Shown here piece by piece: positions 37,381 to 46,615 of a DNA stretch of 64,000 bases. The stretch is from CAKZKT01 sp034434235 (GTDB taxonomy: Bacteria; Chloroflexota; Anaerolineae; CG2-30-64-16). Where the stretch lies: contig DAOTZV010000088.1 in the NCBI GenBank assembly GCA_034434235.1, forward strand, positions 1 through 64,000, written 5' to 3'. Both the position numbers and the translations under genes were made by a program. The stretch's first letter is position 1. Each line of letters starts with the position of its first letter. A model generated the notes under the pieces. The model was not told where the DNA came from. It made no database searches and worked only from the letters and a program-made list of their open reading frames with translations.

Positions 37381-40300
37381 ATGACTCGCGTACAACAGAT
37401 ACAGCGCTGGCGCCGGCACCGTCGGCTGACGACGGAGCGCGGCCCGCGCGTCGGCCGCTGGCTGGTGATCTTCCTCGTGGCCGTGGTGGGCGTGAACCTG
37501 CTCGCCCTCGGCTCGGTCGCGTTCGCCGCCGTGACCTCGGCCGCCGCCGTTTATTCTTACTTCGCCCGCGATTTGCCCGATCCGAGCGCCATTCAAACCG
37601 CACAGGAGCGTTACGAGACCGTTAAGATCTACGATCGCACCGGGCAACACCTCCTTTACGAATCCATTGACCCGCGGCCGTTTCGCGGCGATCGCACGTA
37701 CCTGCCGATCGAGCAGATCCCGGAGATGGTGCGCAACGCGACCATCGCGCTGGAGGATCGTTCGTTCTACACGAACATCGGCGTGGACTTGCGCGGCCTG
37801 GGCCGGGCGTTCCTCTCCAACCTGCGCGGGCAGAGCATCCAGGGCGCCAGCACCATCACCCAGCAGATGGTCAAGATGGTGCTGATCGACCCGCGGGAAC
37901 GCTACGAGCGCTCTTACACCCGCAAGATCAAAGAGGCGATCCTGGCGATCGAGATCACCCGCAAGTATCCGGGCCGGTCGGGCAAGGACAAGATCCTGGA
38001 GTGGTATCTCAACTATAACTTCTACGGCAACGCGGCTTACGGCATCGAGGCGGCCGCGCGCATCTACTACGACAAGTCGGTGGCCGACCTGACGCTGGAC
38101 GAGATCGCGGTGTTGGCGGCCATCCCGCAATACCCCGGCCTCAATCCGATCCAGGCGCCGGCCGATGCCTATCGCCGACAGCGCAAGGTGCTCAACGCGA
38201 TGATGGAGGCCGGCTACTTGACGCAGGCGCAGGTCGACGCGGCCACGCGCTACTTCAACACCCGCCTGCTCAACGAGCTGGTCAAGGCCGGCTATCTGAG
38301 CGAGACCGACGTGCCGTTGGTGGCGGCCGGCGACCGGCCGGCGACCGCCCGCGCGCTCAACGCGCTGGTGCGGGCCGACTACATCTCGCAGGCCGAGGCG
38401 GATGCGGCCAAGAAACTGCCCGGCCCGCTGTGGCAATACGTGCGCGAGTTCGCGGAGCAGCGCTTCGAGGTGCCACCCGACGCGCCGCATTTCGCGCTCT
38501 ACGTATTGCAGCAACTGCAACAGCAATACAACACGCCCGAACAGCCGTACTTCATCTGGGAAAACGGCCTGAAGGTGTACACGACCCTGGATTGGGACCT
38601 GCAGATCTGGGCGGAATGCGCCGCGCGCAGCCACATCGCGTCGTTGCGCCAACAGCCGCCGAAGCCGTGTCAGGCCGGATTGGCCAACTTCCCGCCCATC
38701 CCCCAGGTCGGCCAGCCGGGCTACGCCTTCGACCACGAGGTGACCAACGCGGCGGTCGTGGCGATCCGGCCCAATACGGGCGAAGTGCTGGCGATGGTCG
38801 GCAGCCTGGACTACTTCGACAAAAGCATTGACGGCCAGGTCAACGTCGCGCTGGCTCCGCGCCAGCCCGGCTCTTCCTTCAAGCCCTATACCTACCTGAC
38901 CGCGTTCGAGTCGGGCAAGTTCGCGCCGGCCAGCATGGTGCTCGACGTGCGCACGGTCTTCCCCGATCCGGGCAATCCGCCCTACACGCCCGAGAACTAC
39001 GACCGCAAATACCACGGCCCCCAGACGTTGCGCCAGGCGCTGCAACGCTCCTACAACATCCCGGCCGTCTGGCTCATGCAACAGGTCGGCGTCTCGAATG
39101 TGATCAAGACCGCGCGGCGGCTGGGGCTCAACAGCCTGAACCGCGAGCTGAACTCCTACGGCTTGAGCCTTACCCTGGGCGGCGGCGAGGTGGCTTTGCT
39201 CGACCACACCTACGCCTTCAGCGTCTTCGCCAACGGCGGCGTCATGGCGGGCAAGCCGGTGCCGCCCGAGCGACAACGCCCCGGATACCGCAAGCTCGAC
39301 CCCGTCTTCATCCTCCAGGTGCAGGACAAGGACGGCAAGATCCTGGAGGAGTATCGCCAGCCGTCCACCGAACGGGTGGTGGATCCGGCCGTGAACTACA
39401 TGCTGGTCAACGTGCTCTCCGATCCGACCCCGCGCGCCGCGGCCTTCGGCACGACCGCTCAGTATCTCGTCCTGCCCGATCGGCCCGTGGCCGCCAAGAC
39501 CGGCACGACCAACAACTGGATAGATGGCTGGACGATCGGCTTCACGCCGCAACTGGCGGTGGGCGTCTGGACCGGCAACAGCGACAACAAGCCGATGAAG
39601 CTCTCCGACGGCTCGATCACGGCGGCACCGATCTTCAACGCCGTTTTGAAGAAGGGCCTGGAGGGCCAGCCGGTCCAGAAATGGCAGGAGCCGCCCGGCC
39701 TGGAACACGTTACCGTCTGTTATCCGTCGGGCCTGTTGCCCACGCCGGACTGCAAGGCCACCGTCACCGACCTGTTCCTGGCCGGCAAGGCACCCACGCA
39801 AAAAGACACCTGGTATCAGGCGTTCGAGATCAACCGCGAGAACGGCAAGCGCGCCTCGGTGTGCACGCCGCCCGAGCTGATCGAGCGCCGCATCTACGAG
39901 ATGTATCCGCCGAGCGCGGCCGACTACGTGCGCGCCAACGGCATCCCCCAGCCGCCGACCGAGATAGACGGCCCGTGCGGCGGCATGGAAGTGGCCGGCG
40001 ATGTGGCCATCGGCGAGCCGCTCATCGGCGCCCGGCTCAAGGGCCAGGTGCCGATCCGGGGCAACGCACGGGGAGGCAACTTCCGCGCGTACAAGGTCGA
40101 GGTGGCTGCGGAATCGAAGCCGAACGAATGGATCCCCATCGGCCCGGAGCACGGCAACCAGGTGACCAACGACGTGCTGGAGGTGTGGGACACGGCCGGC
40201 TTCGACGGGCTTTACACGTTGCGGTTGACGGTAATGGGCCATGACGGCGGCGCGCAGACGAACGAAGTGCGGGTGGTGGTGGACAACACCCCGCCGAAGG

Positions 40301-40842
40301 TCGAGATCGTCCATCCGAAGGACGGCGACCGCTACATCATGGAAGACGACGAGCTGGTGAGCATCACCGCGGACGCGCAGGACGCCTGGGAGATGGACCG
40401 CGTCGAGTTCTACCTGGACAACAGGAAGATCGGCGAGAGCACCGTGGCCCCCTACAGCATCCGCTGGACGATCGCCATGTCCGACGTCTTGCCGACCTTC
40501 GGGCCGCGCATCACCGAGATGCGGCCGGTCACCAACACCGATGGCACGGTCGAAATGAAGGAGGTCGTGGTCGAAGAGACGAAGGTCGAAAAGTACAAGC
40601 GGCCCGACGGCACGACCGGCGAACGCACGATCTGGATCCACGAATCGGGCCGGGGGGTGATCGTGGAGGGGGGCGTGATCACCGAGACGCACACGATCAA
40701 GGTGAAGGCGTTCGACCGGGCCGGCAACGAGGCCGAGAGCAAGCCCGTGCAGATCTGGGTGGGGCACAAGCCCAAGCCCCCGAAGACAAGCTGGCTGGAA
40801 CCGATGGCGCCGAACCGGCGTCGCCTAATACCCAATACCTGA
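37381..40842 (+). CDS. Class A penicillin-binding protein (PBP1A-like)
   Basis: A 1153-residue bifunctional peptidoglycan synthase. It has a TM anchor near 27-58 and a GT51 glycosyltransferase (catalytic E125 in EDRSFYTN; GASTITQQMVKM). Residues about 270-430 are an insertion-rich connector. The transpeptidase domain has S498xxK501 (SSFK), S557-Y-N559 and K706-T-G. The last 350 residues are unusual: a Cys-containing segment (CYPSGLLPTPDC), then Ig-like strands (NTPPKVEIVHPKDGDRY, DDELVSITADAQDAW) ending in a Lys/Pro tail. It polymerises and cross-links the cell wall on the outer face. It is followed after nine bases by surE. Confidence 0.93.
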   Translation: MTRVQQIQRWRRHRRLTTERGPRVGRWLVIFLVAVVGVNLLALGSVAFAAVTSAAAVYSYFARDLPDPSAIQTAQERYETVKIYDRTGQHLLYESIDPRPFRGDRTYLPIEQIPEMVRNATIALEDRSFYTNIGVDLRGLGRAFLSNLRGQSIQGASTITQQMVKMVLIDPRERYERSYTRKIKEAILAIEITRKYPGRSGKDKILEWYLNYNFYGNAAYGIEAAARIYYDKSVADLTLDEIAVLAAIPQYPGLNPIQAPADAYRRQRKVLNAMMEAGYLTQAQVDAATRYFNTRLLNELVKAGYLSETDVPLVAAGDRPATARALNALVRADYISQAEADAAKKLPGPLWQYVREFAEQRFEVPPDAPHFALYVLQQLQQQYNTPEQPYFIWENGLKVYTTLDWDLQIWAECAARSHIASLRQQPPKPCQAGLANFPPIPQVGQPGYAFDHEVTNAAVVAIRPNTGEVLAMVGSLDYFDKSIDGQVNVALAPRQPGSSFKPYTYLTAFESGKFAPASMVLDVRTVFPDPGNPPYTPENYDRKYHGPQTLRQALQRSYNIPAVWLMQQVGVSNVIKTARRLGLNSLNRELNSYGLSLTLGGGEVALLDHTYAFSVFANGGVMAGKPVPPERQRPGYRKLDPVFILQVQDKDGKILEEYRQPSTERVVDPAVNYMLVNVLSDPTPRAAAFGTTAQYLVLPDRPVAAKTGTTNNWIDGWTIGFTPQLAVGVWTGNSDNKPMKLSDGSITAAPIFNAVLKKGLEGQPVQKWQEPPGLEHVTVCYPSGLLPTPDCKATVTDLFLAGKAPTQKDTWYQAFEINRENGKRASVCTPPELIERRIYEMYPPSAADYVRANGIPQPPTEIDGPCGGMEVAGDVAIGEPLIGARLKGQVPIRGNARGGNFRAYKVEVAAESKPNEWIPIGPEHGNQVTNDVLEVWDTAGFDGLYTLRLTVMGHDGGAQTNEVRVVVDNTPPKVEIVHPKDGDRYIMEDDELVSITADAQDAWEMDRVEFYLDNRKIGESTVAPYSIRWTIAMSDVLPTFGPRITEMRPVTNTDGTVEMKEVVVEETKVEKYKRPDGTTGERTIWIHESGRGVIVEGGVITETHTIKVKAFDRAGNEAESKPVQIWVGHKPKPPKTSWLEPMAPNRRRLIPNT

Positions 40843-40851
40843 TACCCGACC

Positions 40852-41631
40852 ATGCCACACATCCTCATCACCAACGACGACGGCTACCAGGCGCCGGCCC
40901 TGCCGGCCCTGGCGCGCGCCCTGCGATCCCTCGGCGATGTGGCCGTCTTCGCGCCCGATCACAACTGGTCGGCCGCGGGGCATACCAAGACGATGCACAA
41001 GCCGCTGCGCGTGACCGAGGACACCCTGATGGACGGCGTGCCGCTGTACATCACCACCGGCACGCCGTCCGACTGCGTGGGGCTGGCGCTCCTGGGCATC
41101 TTGCCGGAGTGGCCCCGGCTCGTGGTGTCGGGGATCAATCAGGGGCCGAACATGGGCCACGACGTGACCTATTCGGGCACGCTGGCGGCCGCCATGGAGG
41201 CGACCGTTTACGGCATCCCGGCCATCGCCGCGTCGCAGGATCTGCGGGAGGGGTACGCCGGCGACCTGGAGTTTGCCGCGGCGGTCGTCGCGGCCCTGGC
41301 GCGGCGCGTCCTGGCCGAAGGATTGCCGCCCAACTGCTTCCTGAACGTCAACTTTCCCGCGCTCCCGCGCGAGCAGGTGCGCGGGATCCAGGTCACCCGC
41401 TTGGGCCGCCGCGTCTATCGCGACGTGCTGATCCGCCGCGAAGACCCGAAGGGCCGGCCCTACTACTGGATCGGCGGGGAGCCGCCGGCCGGCGATCCGC
41501 TCCCCGGCACCGACATCGGCGCGCTGGCGGCCGGCTACATCTCTGTCACGCCGCTCAACCTGGACATGACCGACGAGGCGCAACTGCGCGTCCTGGCCGG
41601 CTGGGACTTGCGTCTGCCCGACAACCTGTAA
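40852..41631 (+). CDS. surE: 5'-nucleotidase SurE
   Basis: A 259-residue metal-dependent nucleoside monophosphate phosphatase, the usual family length. Metal ligands lie in TNDDG (D9, D10), with GTPSDCV, VVSGINQGPNMG and YSGTLAAAMEA following. It removes phosphate from 5'- and 3'-nucleotides and short polyphosphate. The start lies nine bases after the PBP stop, across a TAATACCCAATACC-type mini-repeat. The last Leu codon and stop are part of a palindromic repeat. Confidence 0.94.
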   Translation: MPHILITNDDGYQAPALPALARALRSLGDVAVFAPDHNWSAAGHTKTMHKPLRVTEDTLMDGVPLYITTGTPSDCVGLALLGILPEWPRLVVSGINQGPNMGHDVTYSGTLAAAMEATVYGIPAIAASQDLREGYAGDLEFAAAVVAALARRVLAEGLPPNCFLNVNFPALPREQVRGIQVTRLGRRVYRDVLIRREDPKGRPYYWIGGEPPAGDPLPGTDIGALAAGYISVTPLNLDMTDEAQLRVLAGWDLRLPDNL

Positions 41632-41649
41632 TGCGAAATTCATTTCGCA
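41626..41649. repeat. Palindromic repeat at the surE stop codon
   Basis: CTGTAA plus the hairpin TGCGAAATTCATTTCGCA (41632-41649). Together with the preceding AA it is identical over 27 bases to the copy at the HAS-barrel gene end (17912-17935). Two short GGCAAGCATTACTA repeats follow. Confidence 0.8.
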
Positions 41650-41712
41650 TCTTTCACGGCAAGCATTACTACGGCAAGCATTACTAAGGAATTTGTCTCA
41701 CTGGAGGTCATC

Positions 41713-42633
41713 ATGCCGAAATTCGCGTATTTCGAGGGCCAGTTCGTGCCGATCAACGAGGCCAAGGTCAGCATCATGACCCACGCGCTCAACTACGGCA
41801 CGGGCGTGTTCGAGGGCATCCGCGCGTACTGGAACGCCCGGGAAGAGCAGCTTTTCGTGGTGCGGCTGCTGGATCATTACCGGCGCATGTTGCAATCCAC
41901 CAGGCTCCTGCGCATGGAGCTGGGATTGACCGCCGGCCAGATGAGCGACCTGACCGTCGAGCTGTTGCGCCGCGAGGGCTACCGGGAGGACGTGTACATC
42001 CGGCCGCTGGCCTACAAGGCCAACGAGATCATCGGCGTGCGGCTGCACAACCTGCGCGATGCCTTTGCCATCTTCTGCGTGCCCTTCGGCAAGTACATCG
42101 AACAGCAGGAGGGCGCGAAGGTCTGCTTCTCTTCGTGGCGCCGCAACGACGACAACGCCATCCCCCCGCGCGGCAAGGTAACCGGCGCTTATGTAAATTC
42201 GGCGCTCATCAAGTCGGAGGCGATGCTCAACGGCTACGACGAGGCGATCGTCCTCAACGCCGACGGCCACGTATCGGAGGGGAGCGCGGAGAACCTCTTC
42301 ATCGTGCGCGGGGGCAAGCTGATCACCCCGCCCGTCTCGGCGAACATCCTGGAAGGGATCACGCGACAGGCGATCATAGACCTGGCCCGCAACGAACTCG
42401 GCATCGAGACGATCGAGCGCCAGATAGACCGCTCGGAAGTGTACATCGCGGACGAGGCGTTCTTCTGCGGCACCGGCGTGGAGGTGACCCCCATCGGCTC
42501 GGTGGATCAGATCCCGCTCGGCAACGGCGGCGTCGGCCCGATCACGCGGCAGATCCGCGATCTGTACTTCCGGGTGGTGCGCGGGGAAGAGCCGAAGTAC
42601 CGCGATTGGTTGACGCCGGTCTATCCGAAGTAA
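41713..42633 (+). CDS. ilvE: Branched-chain amino acid aminotransferase
   Basis: A 306-residue fold-type IV PLP enzyme. The catalytic lysine is K167 (NSALIKSEA). FEGIRAY, the YIRPLAYKANEIIGV substrate-loop region, DGHVSEGSAENLFIV and EGITRQAIIDLA are standard. It transfers the amino group between glutamate and Leu/Ile/Val. CACTGGAGG lies upstream of the ATG. It overlaps closely with the next gene (stop at 42633, next ATG at 42635). Confidence 0.94.
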   Translation: MPKFAYFEGQFVPINEAKVSIMTHALNYGTGVFEGIRAYWNAREEQLFVVRLLDHYRRMLQSTRLLRMELGLTAGQMSDLTVELLRREGYREDVYIRPLAYKANEIIGVRLHNLRDAFAIFCVPFGKYIEQQEGAKVCFSSWRRNDDNAIPPRGKVTGAYVNSALIKSEAMLNGYDEAIVLNADGHVSEGSAENLFIVRGGKLITPPVSANILEGITRQAIIDLARNELGIETIERQIDRSEVYIADEAFFCGTGVEVTPIGSVDQIPLGNGGVGPITRQIRDLYFRVVRGEEPKYRDWLTPVYPK

Positions 42634-42634
42634 G

Positions 42635-43528
42635 ATGACCTTCAAGCCATTGCCGCGCGCGGATCGGTGGTATGCTCTGCTGGCGGCCCTGGGGCTGTTG
42701 TTCCAGGCGTTCCTGGCGGCGCGGGCGGTCCTCGCGCGGCCGGTGGACGGCCTGAGCTTTGTGCTGGCGCTATGGGTGGGCGTCAGCGTGCTCGTTGCCG
42801 GCTATCTGTGCTATCGGGCGATCTGTGCCTTCACGCTGGAGTATTGGGTCACCCGCGACGGGGTGGTCCTGGTCTGGGGACTGACGCAACAGATCGTGCC
42901 GATGGGCCGCATTCGCCGCATCCAACGCGGCGCGCAGGCCGTGGGCGTGGATCGGCTGTGGCCCTGGCACTGGCCGTACACCGAGCGCCGACGCCTGTGG
43001 GGGGTGGGCGTAGGGGTGGTGAATTCCTACGCCACCCGGCCGCTGGCCGAACAGATCATCCTGGTGACCGACGAGGAGTGCTACGGCATCTCGCCGGTCG
43101 AGCCAGAGAAGTTCCTGGAGGCCCTGCAAGCGCGCTACGCGCTCGGCGTGGCGCGCGAGCTGCCGCTGGAGCTGCGCCGGCCGCCCCTCTGGACGTGGCC
43201 CCTCTGGCGCGACCGCGCCGCCCAGGTGTTGATCGCGGTCGGCCTGATCGGCCTGCTCCTGATGTTCGGCGCGCTGGCTTTTCGCTATCCGTCGTTGCCG
43301 GCCGACGTGCCGCTTCATTTCGACGTGCACGGCCGGCCCGACCGCATCGCGGCCAAGGCCGGCCTCTTCGCGTTGCCGCTGATCGGCCTGATCGCCTGGC
43401 TGGCCAACGGCGTGGCCGGGGTGGTGCTCTATCGCCGCGGCCAACGCGGCGCGGCATACCTGCTTTGGGCCGGCGCGGTGCTGGTGGAACTCATCGCCGG
43501 CGTGGCGTTGCGCAGCCTGATGCACTAA
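42635..43528 (+). CDS. Membrane protein with PH-like and DUF1648 domains
   Basis: A 297-residue protein. Two TM helices (residues 12-30 and 43-65) precede a bacterial PH-like segment (VTRDGVVLVWGLTQQIVPMGRIRRIQRG to about 170). Two or three C-terminal helices include the DUF1648 motif PSLPADVPLHFDVHGRPDRIAAK near 229-251. Function unknown; DUF1648 occurs with SdpI-type proteins. It starts two bases after ilvE, so it is co-transcribed. Its stop TAA is the first triplet of a dispersed repeat. Confidence 0.75.
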   Translation: MTFKPLPRADRWYALLAALGLLFQAFLAARAVLARPVDGLSFVLALWVGVSVLVAGYLCYRAICAFTLEYWVTRDGVVLVWGLTQQIVPMGRIRRIQRGAQAVGVDRLWPWHWPYTERRRLWGVGVGVVNSYATRPLAEQIILVTDEECYGISPVEPEKFLEALQARYALGVARELPLELRRPPLWTWPLWRDRAAQVLIAVGLIGLLLMFGALAFRYPSLPADVPLHFDVHGRPDRIAAKAGLFALPLIGLIAWLANGVAGVVLYRRGQRGAAYLLWAGAVLVELIAGVALRSLMH

Positions 43529-43635
43529 CCTGAAAATGGCCGTCCGTGCCGGGCATCTGGCAGAGTGCCTGGCACGTAAGCGCCGCTCATTTTCATCGCG
43601 CGTTGTGCGCCGATCGGCGCATGGGTAATTGATAC
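43526..43635. repeat. ~110-bp dispersed element, copy 2
   Basis: Second copy of the element at 12085-12195. The left hairpin is CGTGCCGGGCA with TGCCTGGCACG (one G-T pair), and the right palindrome TGCGCCGATCGGCGCA is perfect. It begins on the stop codon of the PH/DUF1648 gene and ends before the GT2 ribosome site. Confidence 0.8.
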
Positions 43636-43656
43636 CCGATGAGGGGGATATAGTTG

Positions 43657-44418
43657 ATGCACGACGAACAAACAGAACCGCTGCTGACGATCATCATCCC
43701 GGCCTATAACGAGGAGCGCCGGCTGCCGCCTTCGTTGGACAAGATCGTCGCCTTCATCCAACAGCAGCCGGAGCCGATGGACGTGATCGTCGTCGAGAAC
43801 GGCAGCCAGGATCGCACCACAGAGATCGCCGAGGCGTACGCCGCGCGCTATCCGTTCATCCGCGTGATGCACAGTCCCAAGGGCAAGGGCGCCGCGGTGA
43901 AGGCCGGCATGTTGGCCGGCCAGGGGCGCTACCTGTTCATCTGCGATTCCGATCTTTCGATGCCGATCGAAGAGGTGCGCAAGTTCCTGCCGCCGGTCCT
44001 GAGCGACTACGACGTGGCGATTGCCTCGCGCGAGGGGCCGGGCGCGCACCGCTACGGCGAACCGTGGTATCGCCATCTGATGGGTCGCGTCTTCAACTTC
44101 ATCGTGCGCGTCCTGGCGATCCCGGGCTTTCAGGATACGCAGTGCGGCTTCAAGAGCTTTCGCCGCGAGGTGGCGCGCGACATCTTCGCCGCGCAAACCA
44201 TGACCGGCTTCGCGTTCGATGTCGAGGCGCTCTTCATCGCGCTGCGCCGCGGCTACAAGGTCGTCGCGGTGCCGATCAACTGGTACTTCGACCCCGACAG
44301 CCGCGTGCGGCCCATCCACGACACCTATCGCATGGTGCGCGATGTCCTGCACATCCGGCTCAACGGCTGGCGCGGCCTCTATGATGCGCCAGTTGCCCAA
44401 ACGCCCGAAGTGCGCTAG
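43657..44418 (+). CDS. Glycosyltransferase family 2 (dolichyl-phosphate glucose-like)
   Basis: A 253-residue GT-A enzyme. It has LLTIIIPAYNEERRLPPSL, VVENGSQDRTTE, the metal-binding DSDLSMP (DxD-like), the DTQCGFKSFRREVA block and a C-terminal YKVVAVPINWYFDPDSRVRP. It resembles ALG5/DPM-type enzymes that load a sugar on a polyprenyl phosphate carrier. No TM segment is present. GAGGGGG lies ten bases before the ATG. The PhnD-like gene follows after 46 bases, but a functional link is not evident. Confidence 0.9.
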   Translation: MHDEQTEPLLTIIIPAYNEERRLPPSLDKIVAFIQQQPEPMDVIVVENGSQDRTTEIAEAYAARYPFIRVMHSPKGKGAAVKAGMLAGQGRYLFICDSDLSMPIEEVRKFLPPVLSDYDVAIASREGPGAHRYGEPWYRHLMGRVFNFIVRVLAIPGFQDTQCGFKSFRREVARDIFAAQTMTGFAFDVEALFIALRRGYKVVAVPINWYFDPDSRVRPIHDTYRMVRDVLHIRLNGWRGLYDAPVAQTPEVR

Positions 44419-44464
44419 AATCTCTCTACCGGTTTCACATGATCCGTCAATCAGGAGGAAAACC

Positions 44465-45568
44465 ATGAAGAAGCTCTCTGTTGTGTTGGCCGTATTCGTG
44501 ATCGCGGGACTGCTGCTCGCCGCATGCGGCGGCGCGCCCGCGGCCGCCCCCACTCAGGCACCCGCCAAGGCGGCCGAGCCGACCAAGGCCCCGGAGCCCA
44601 CCAAGGCGCCTGAGCCAACCAAGGCGCCGACCCCGACCGTCCCGCCGATGAAGTGCGACAAGCTGCCCAACGTGCCGACCGTCAAGGCCGGCGAACTCGG
44701 CTCGGCCGAGAAGCCGATCGTGATCACCTTCGTGCCGTCGGGCGATACCGGCAAGATCACCAAGGCCGGCAACGCCATCGCCGAATGCCTGAGCAAGATG
44801 ACCGGCCTCAACTTCAAGATCGAGGTCGGCACCAGCTTCGGCGCCTCGATCGAGGCCATGGGCGCCAACAAGGCCCAGGTCGGCTTCCTGAACACCTTCT
44901 CGGTGTTGCTGGCGCGGGCGAAGTACGACATCGTGCCGGCGCTGGCGGTGCTGCGCAAGTACAACACCAACGCCATCGACCCCGACAAGGCATTGGGTGG
45001 CCAGCTCCAGCCGTTCTACAAGGGCCAGTTCATCGCCAAGAAGGATTCCGGCATCAAGACCTTCGCCGATCTGAAGGGCAAGACCTTCTGCTTCGTTGAT
45101 CCCAACTCGACCTCGGGCTACATCATCCCGAACATCATCTTGAAGGCCAACGGCATCAACCCCGACAAGGACTTCAAGGCCGTCCAGAACGCCGGCTCGC
45201 ACAACAACGTCGCCATCGCCGTGTACAAGGGCGATTGCGATGCGGGCGTCACCTACATTGACGTATTGACCGACGCGGCCGCCAACCTGAAGGAGAAGTA
45301 CCCGGACATCGCCGAGAAGGTCGTGGCCTTCGCGGTGACCGACAAGATCCCGAGCGACGGCGTGCAGTTCGTCAAGACCCTCGACCCGCAGATCCAGGCG
45401 GCGGTGACCGAAGGGCTGCTGGCGATGGCCAAGGATCCGGGCGGCAACGCCACCCTGCGCGGCCTCTACACCATTGACGGCTTCCAGAAGATTGATGCGA
45501 GCTTCTACGATGAATTTGCTGCCGTCCTGAAGAAGGCCGGCGTTGATCCTGCGACGCTGGTCAAGTAA
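44465..45568 (+). CDS. phnD: PhnD-like phosphate/phosphonate-binding lipoprotein
   Basis: A 367-residue periplasm-side binding protein. It has a lipoprotein signal with lipobox LLLAAC (C21), a Pro-Thr-Lys-Ala-Pro-Glu linker (residues 28-60), then a type 2 binding fold: VITFVPSGDTGKI, MGANKAQVGFLNTFSVLLA, KGKTFCFVDPNSTSGYIIP and HNNVAIAVYKGDCDAGVTYID. It delivers phosphonate, phosphite or a related oxyanion to the PhnC/PhnE transporter that follows. No C-P lyase genes are near, so the ligand is uncertain. AGGAGG precedes the ATG. Confidence 0.9.
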   Translation: MKKLSVVLAVFVIAGLLLAACGGAPAAAPTQAPAKAAEPTKAPEPTKAPEPTKAPTPTVPPMKCDKLPNVPTVKAGELGSAEKPIVITFVPSGDTGKITKAGNAIAECLSKMTGLNFKIEVGTSFGASIEAMGANKAQVGFLNTFSVLLARAKYDIVPALAVLRKYNTNAIDPDKALGGQLQPFYKGQFIAKKDSGIKTFADLKGKTFCFVDPNSTSGYIIPNIILKANGINPDKDFKAVQNAGSHNNVAIAVYKGDCDAGVTYIDVLTDAAANLKEKYPDIAEKVVAFAVTDKIPSDGVQFVKTLDPQIQAAVTEGLLAMAKDPGGNATLRGLYTIDGFQKIDASFYDEFAAVLKKAGVDPATLVK

Positions 45569-45576
45569 CCGATCGC

Positions 45577-45668
45577 GCGTCAAACGTACGATGCGCTGTG
45601 AAGCGTAGGGCGTCAAAGGTCAAAACGGCGGCAGTGGCCGATGACGTTTGACGCCCGACGCTTTACAT
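45577..45668. repeat. CGTCAAACG/GTGAAGCG-type repeat after phnD
   Basis: GTGAAGCGTAGGGCGTCAAA and, in inverted orientation, TGACGTTTGACGCCCGACGC. Related to the repeats at 11377-11460 and 29331-29370. Confidence 0.5.
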
Positions 45669-45670
45669 TG

Positions 45671-45828
45671 GTAGGACGAAATTCATTTCGTCCGCAACTT
45701 TTTCGCTGCGATGGCAAGACGAAATCAATTTCGTCTTACAGCCTTTTCGCCATGACCGTAGGACGAAATTCATTTCGTCCGCAACCTTTTCGCTGCGATG
45801 GCAAGACGAAATCAATTTCGTCTTACAG
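45671..45828. repeat. Two 70-bp direct repeats with four GACGAAAT hairpins
   Basis: 45672-45741 and 45759-45828 are near-identical (one difference seen). Each carries GGACGAAATTCATTTCGTCC and AAGACGAAATCAATTTCGTC-type palindromes. They belong to the same family as the stop-codon repeats at 17912, 19511, 41626 and 56908. The second copy ends 13 bases before the phnC start. Confidence 0.85.
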
Positions 45829-45841
45829 ACCAGGAGCCTCC

Positions 45842-46600
45842 ATGCTCAAAGTCCAGCACCTCGTCAAGATCTACCCCAACGGCACGCAGGCGCTGCGCGA
45901 TGTCAGCTTCGAGGTGGCCGACGGCGAGTTCCTGGCCATCATCGGCCTGAGCGGCTCGGGCAAATCCACCCTGCTCCGCTGCATCAACCGGCTGATCGAG
46001 CCGACCGCAGGCCGCATCCTGTGGGACGACATTGACATCACGGCCGCCTCGGGCGCGGAGATGCGCAAGATCCGCCGGCAGATCGGCATGATCTTCCAAC
46101 AGTTCAACCTGGTCAAGCGCTCGTCGGTGATGACCAACGTGCTCTCGGGCCGGCTGGGCTATGTGGGCACGGTGCCGAGCCTCCTGGGACACTTCTCGCG
46201 CGAAGATCGGGCGCGCGCCCTGGCCAACCTGGCCCAGGTGGGGCTGGAGGACAAGGCCTACGTCCGCGCCGACGCCCTTTCCGGCGGACAGCAACAACGC
46301 GTGGGCATCGCCCGCGCGCTCATGCAAAATCCGCGCCTCATCCTGGCCGACGAGCCGGTCGCGTCCCTCGATCCGGTGTTGGCGCATTCGATCCTGAAGT
46401 ACCTGGAGCAACTCAACAAGGAGCGCGGGATCACCGTGCTCTGTAGCCTCCACTTCCTGGACCTCGTCCATCGCTACGCCACGCGGGCCATCGCGCTGAA
46501 AGATGGCCAGGTCGTCTTCGCCGGCCTGCCGCACGAGATAGACGACGCCCAGTTCAAGGCGATCTACGGCCAGGAGGCCGAGCGCGTCTCCATCACCTGA
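45842..46600 (+). CDS. phnC: PhnC-like ABC transporter ATPase
   Basis: A 252-residue ATPase. Walker A is GLSGSGKST (about 37-45), Q-loop FQQFNLVKRSSVMTNVLSGRLG (PhnC-specific), signature LSGGQQQRVGIARAL, and Walker B LILADEPVASLDP. It powers uptake through the tandem PhnE permease encoded 15 bases downstream. The ATG at 45842 has AGGAG upstream; in-frame codons before it lie in hairpin repeats and are not coding. Confidence 0.93.
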   Translation: MLKVQHLVKIYPNGTQALRDVSFEVADGEFLAIIGLSGSGKSTLLRCINRLIEPTAGRILWDDIDITAASGAEMRKIRRQIGMIFQQFNLVKRSSVMTNVLSGRLGYVGTVPSLLGHFSREDRARALANLAQVGLEDKAYVRADALSGGQQQRVGIARALMQNPRLILADEPVASLDPVLAHSILKYLEQLNKERGITVLCSLHFLDLVHRYATRAIALKDGQVVFAGLPHEIDDAQFKAIYGQEAERVSIT

Positions 46601-46615
46601 TCGGACAGGACCGCC

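Noticed and set aside
37228..40767. A 1179-codon open frame antisense to the PBP gene, and similar long antisense frames at 5658-7562, 7701-9524, 27973-30447 and 45812-48733
   Set aside because: They mirror strongly supported genes. Their translations are Arg/His/Gln/Gly-rich with no domains, as expected from the shadow of GC-rich codons.
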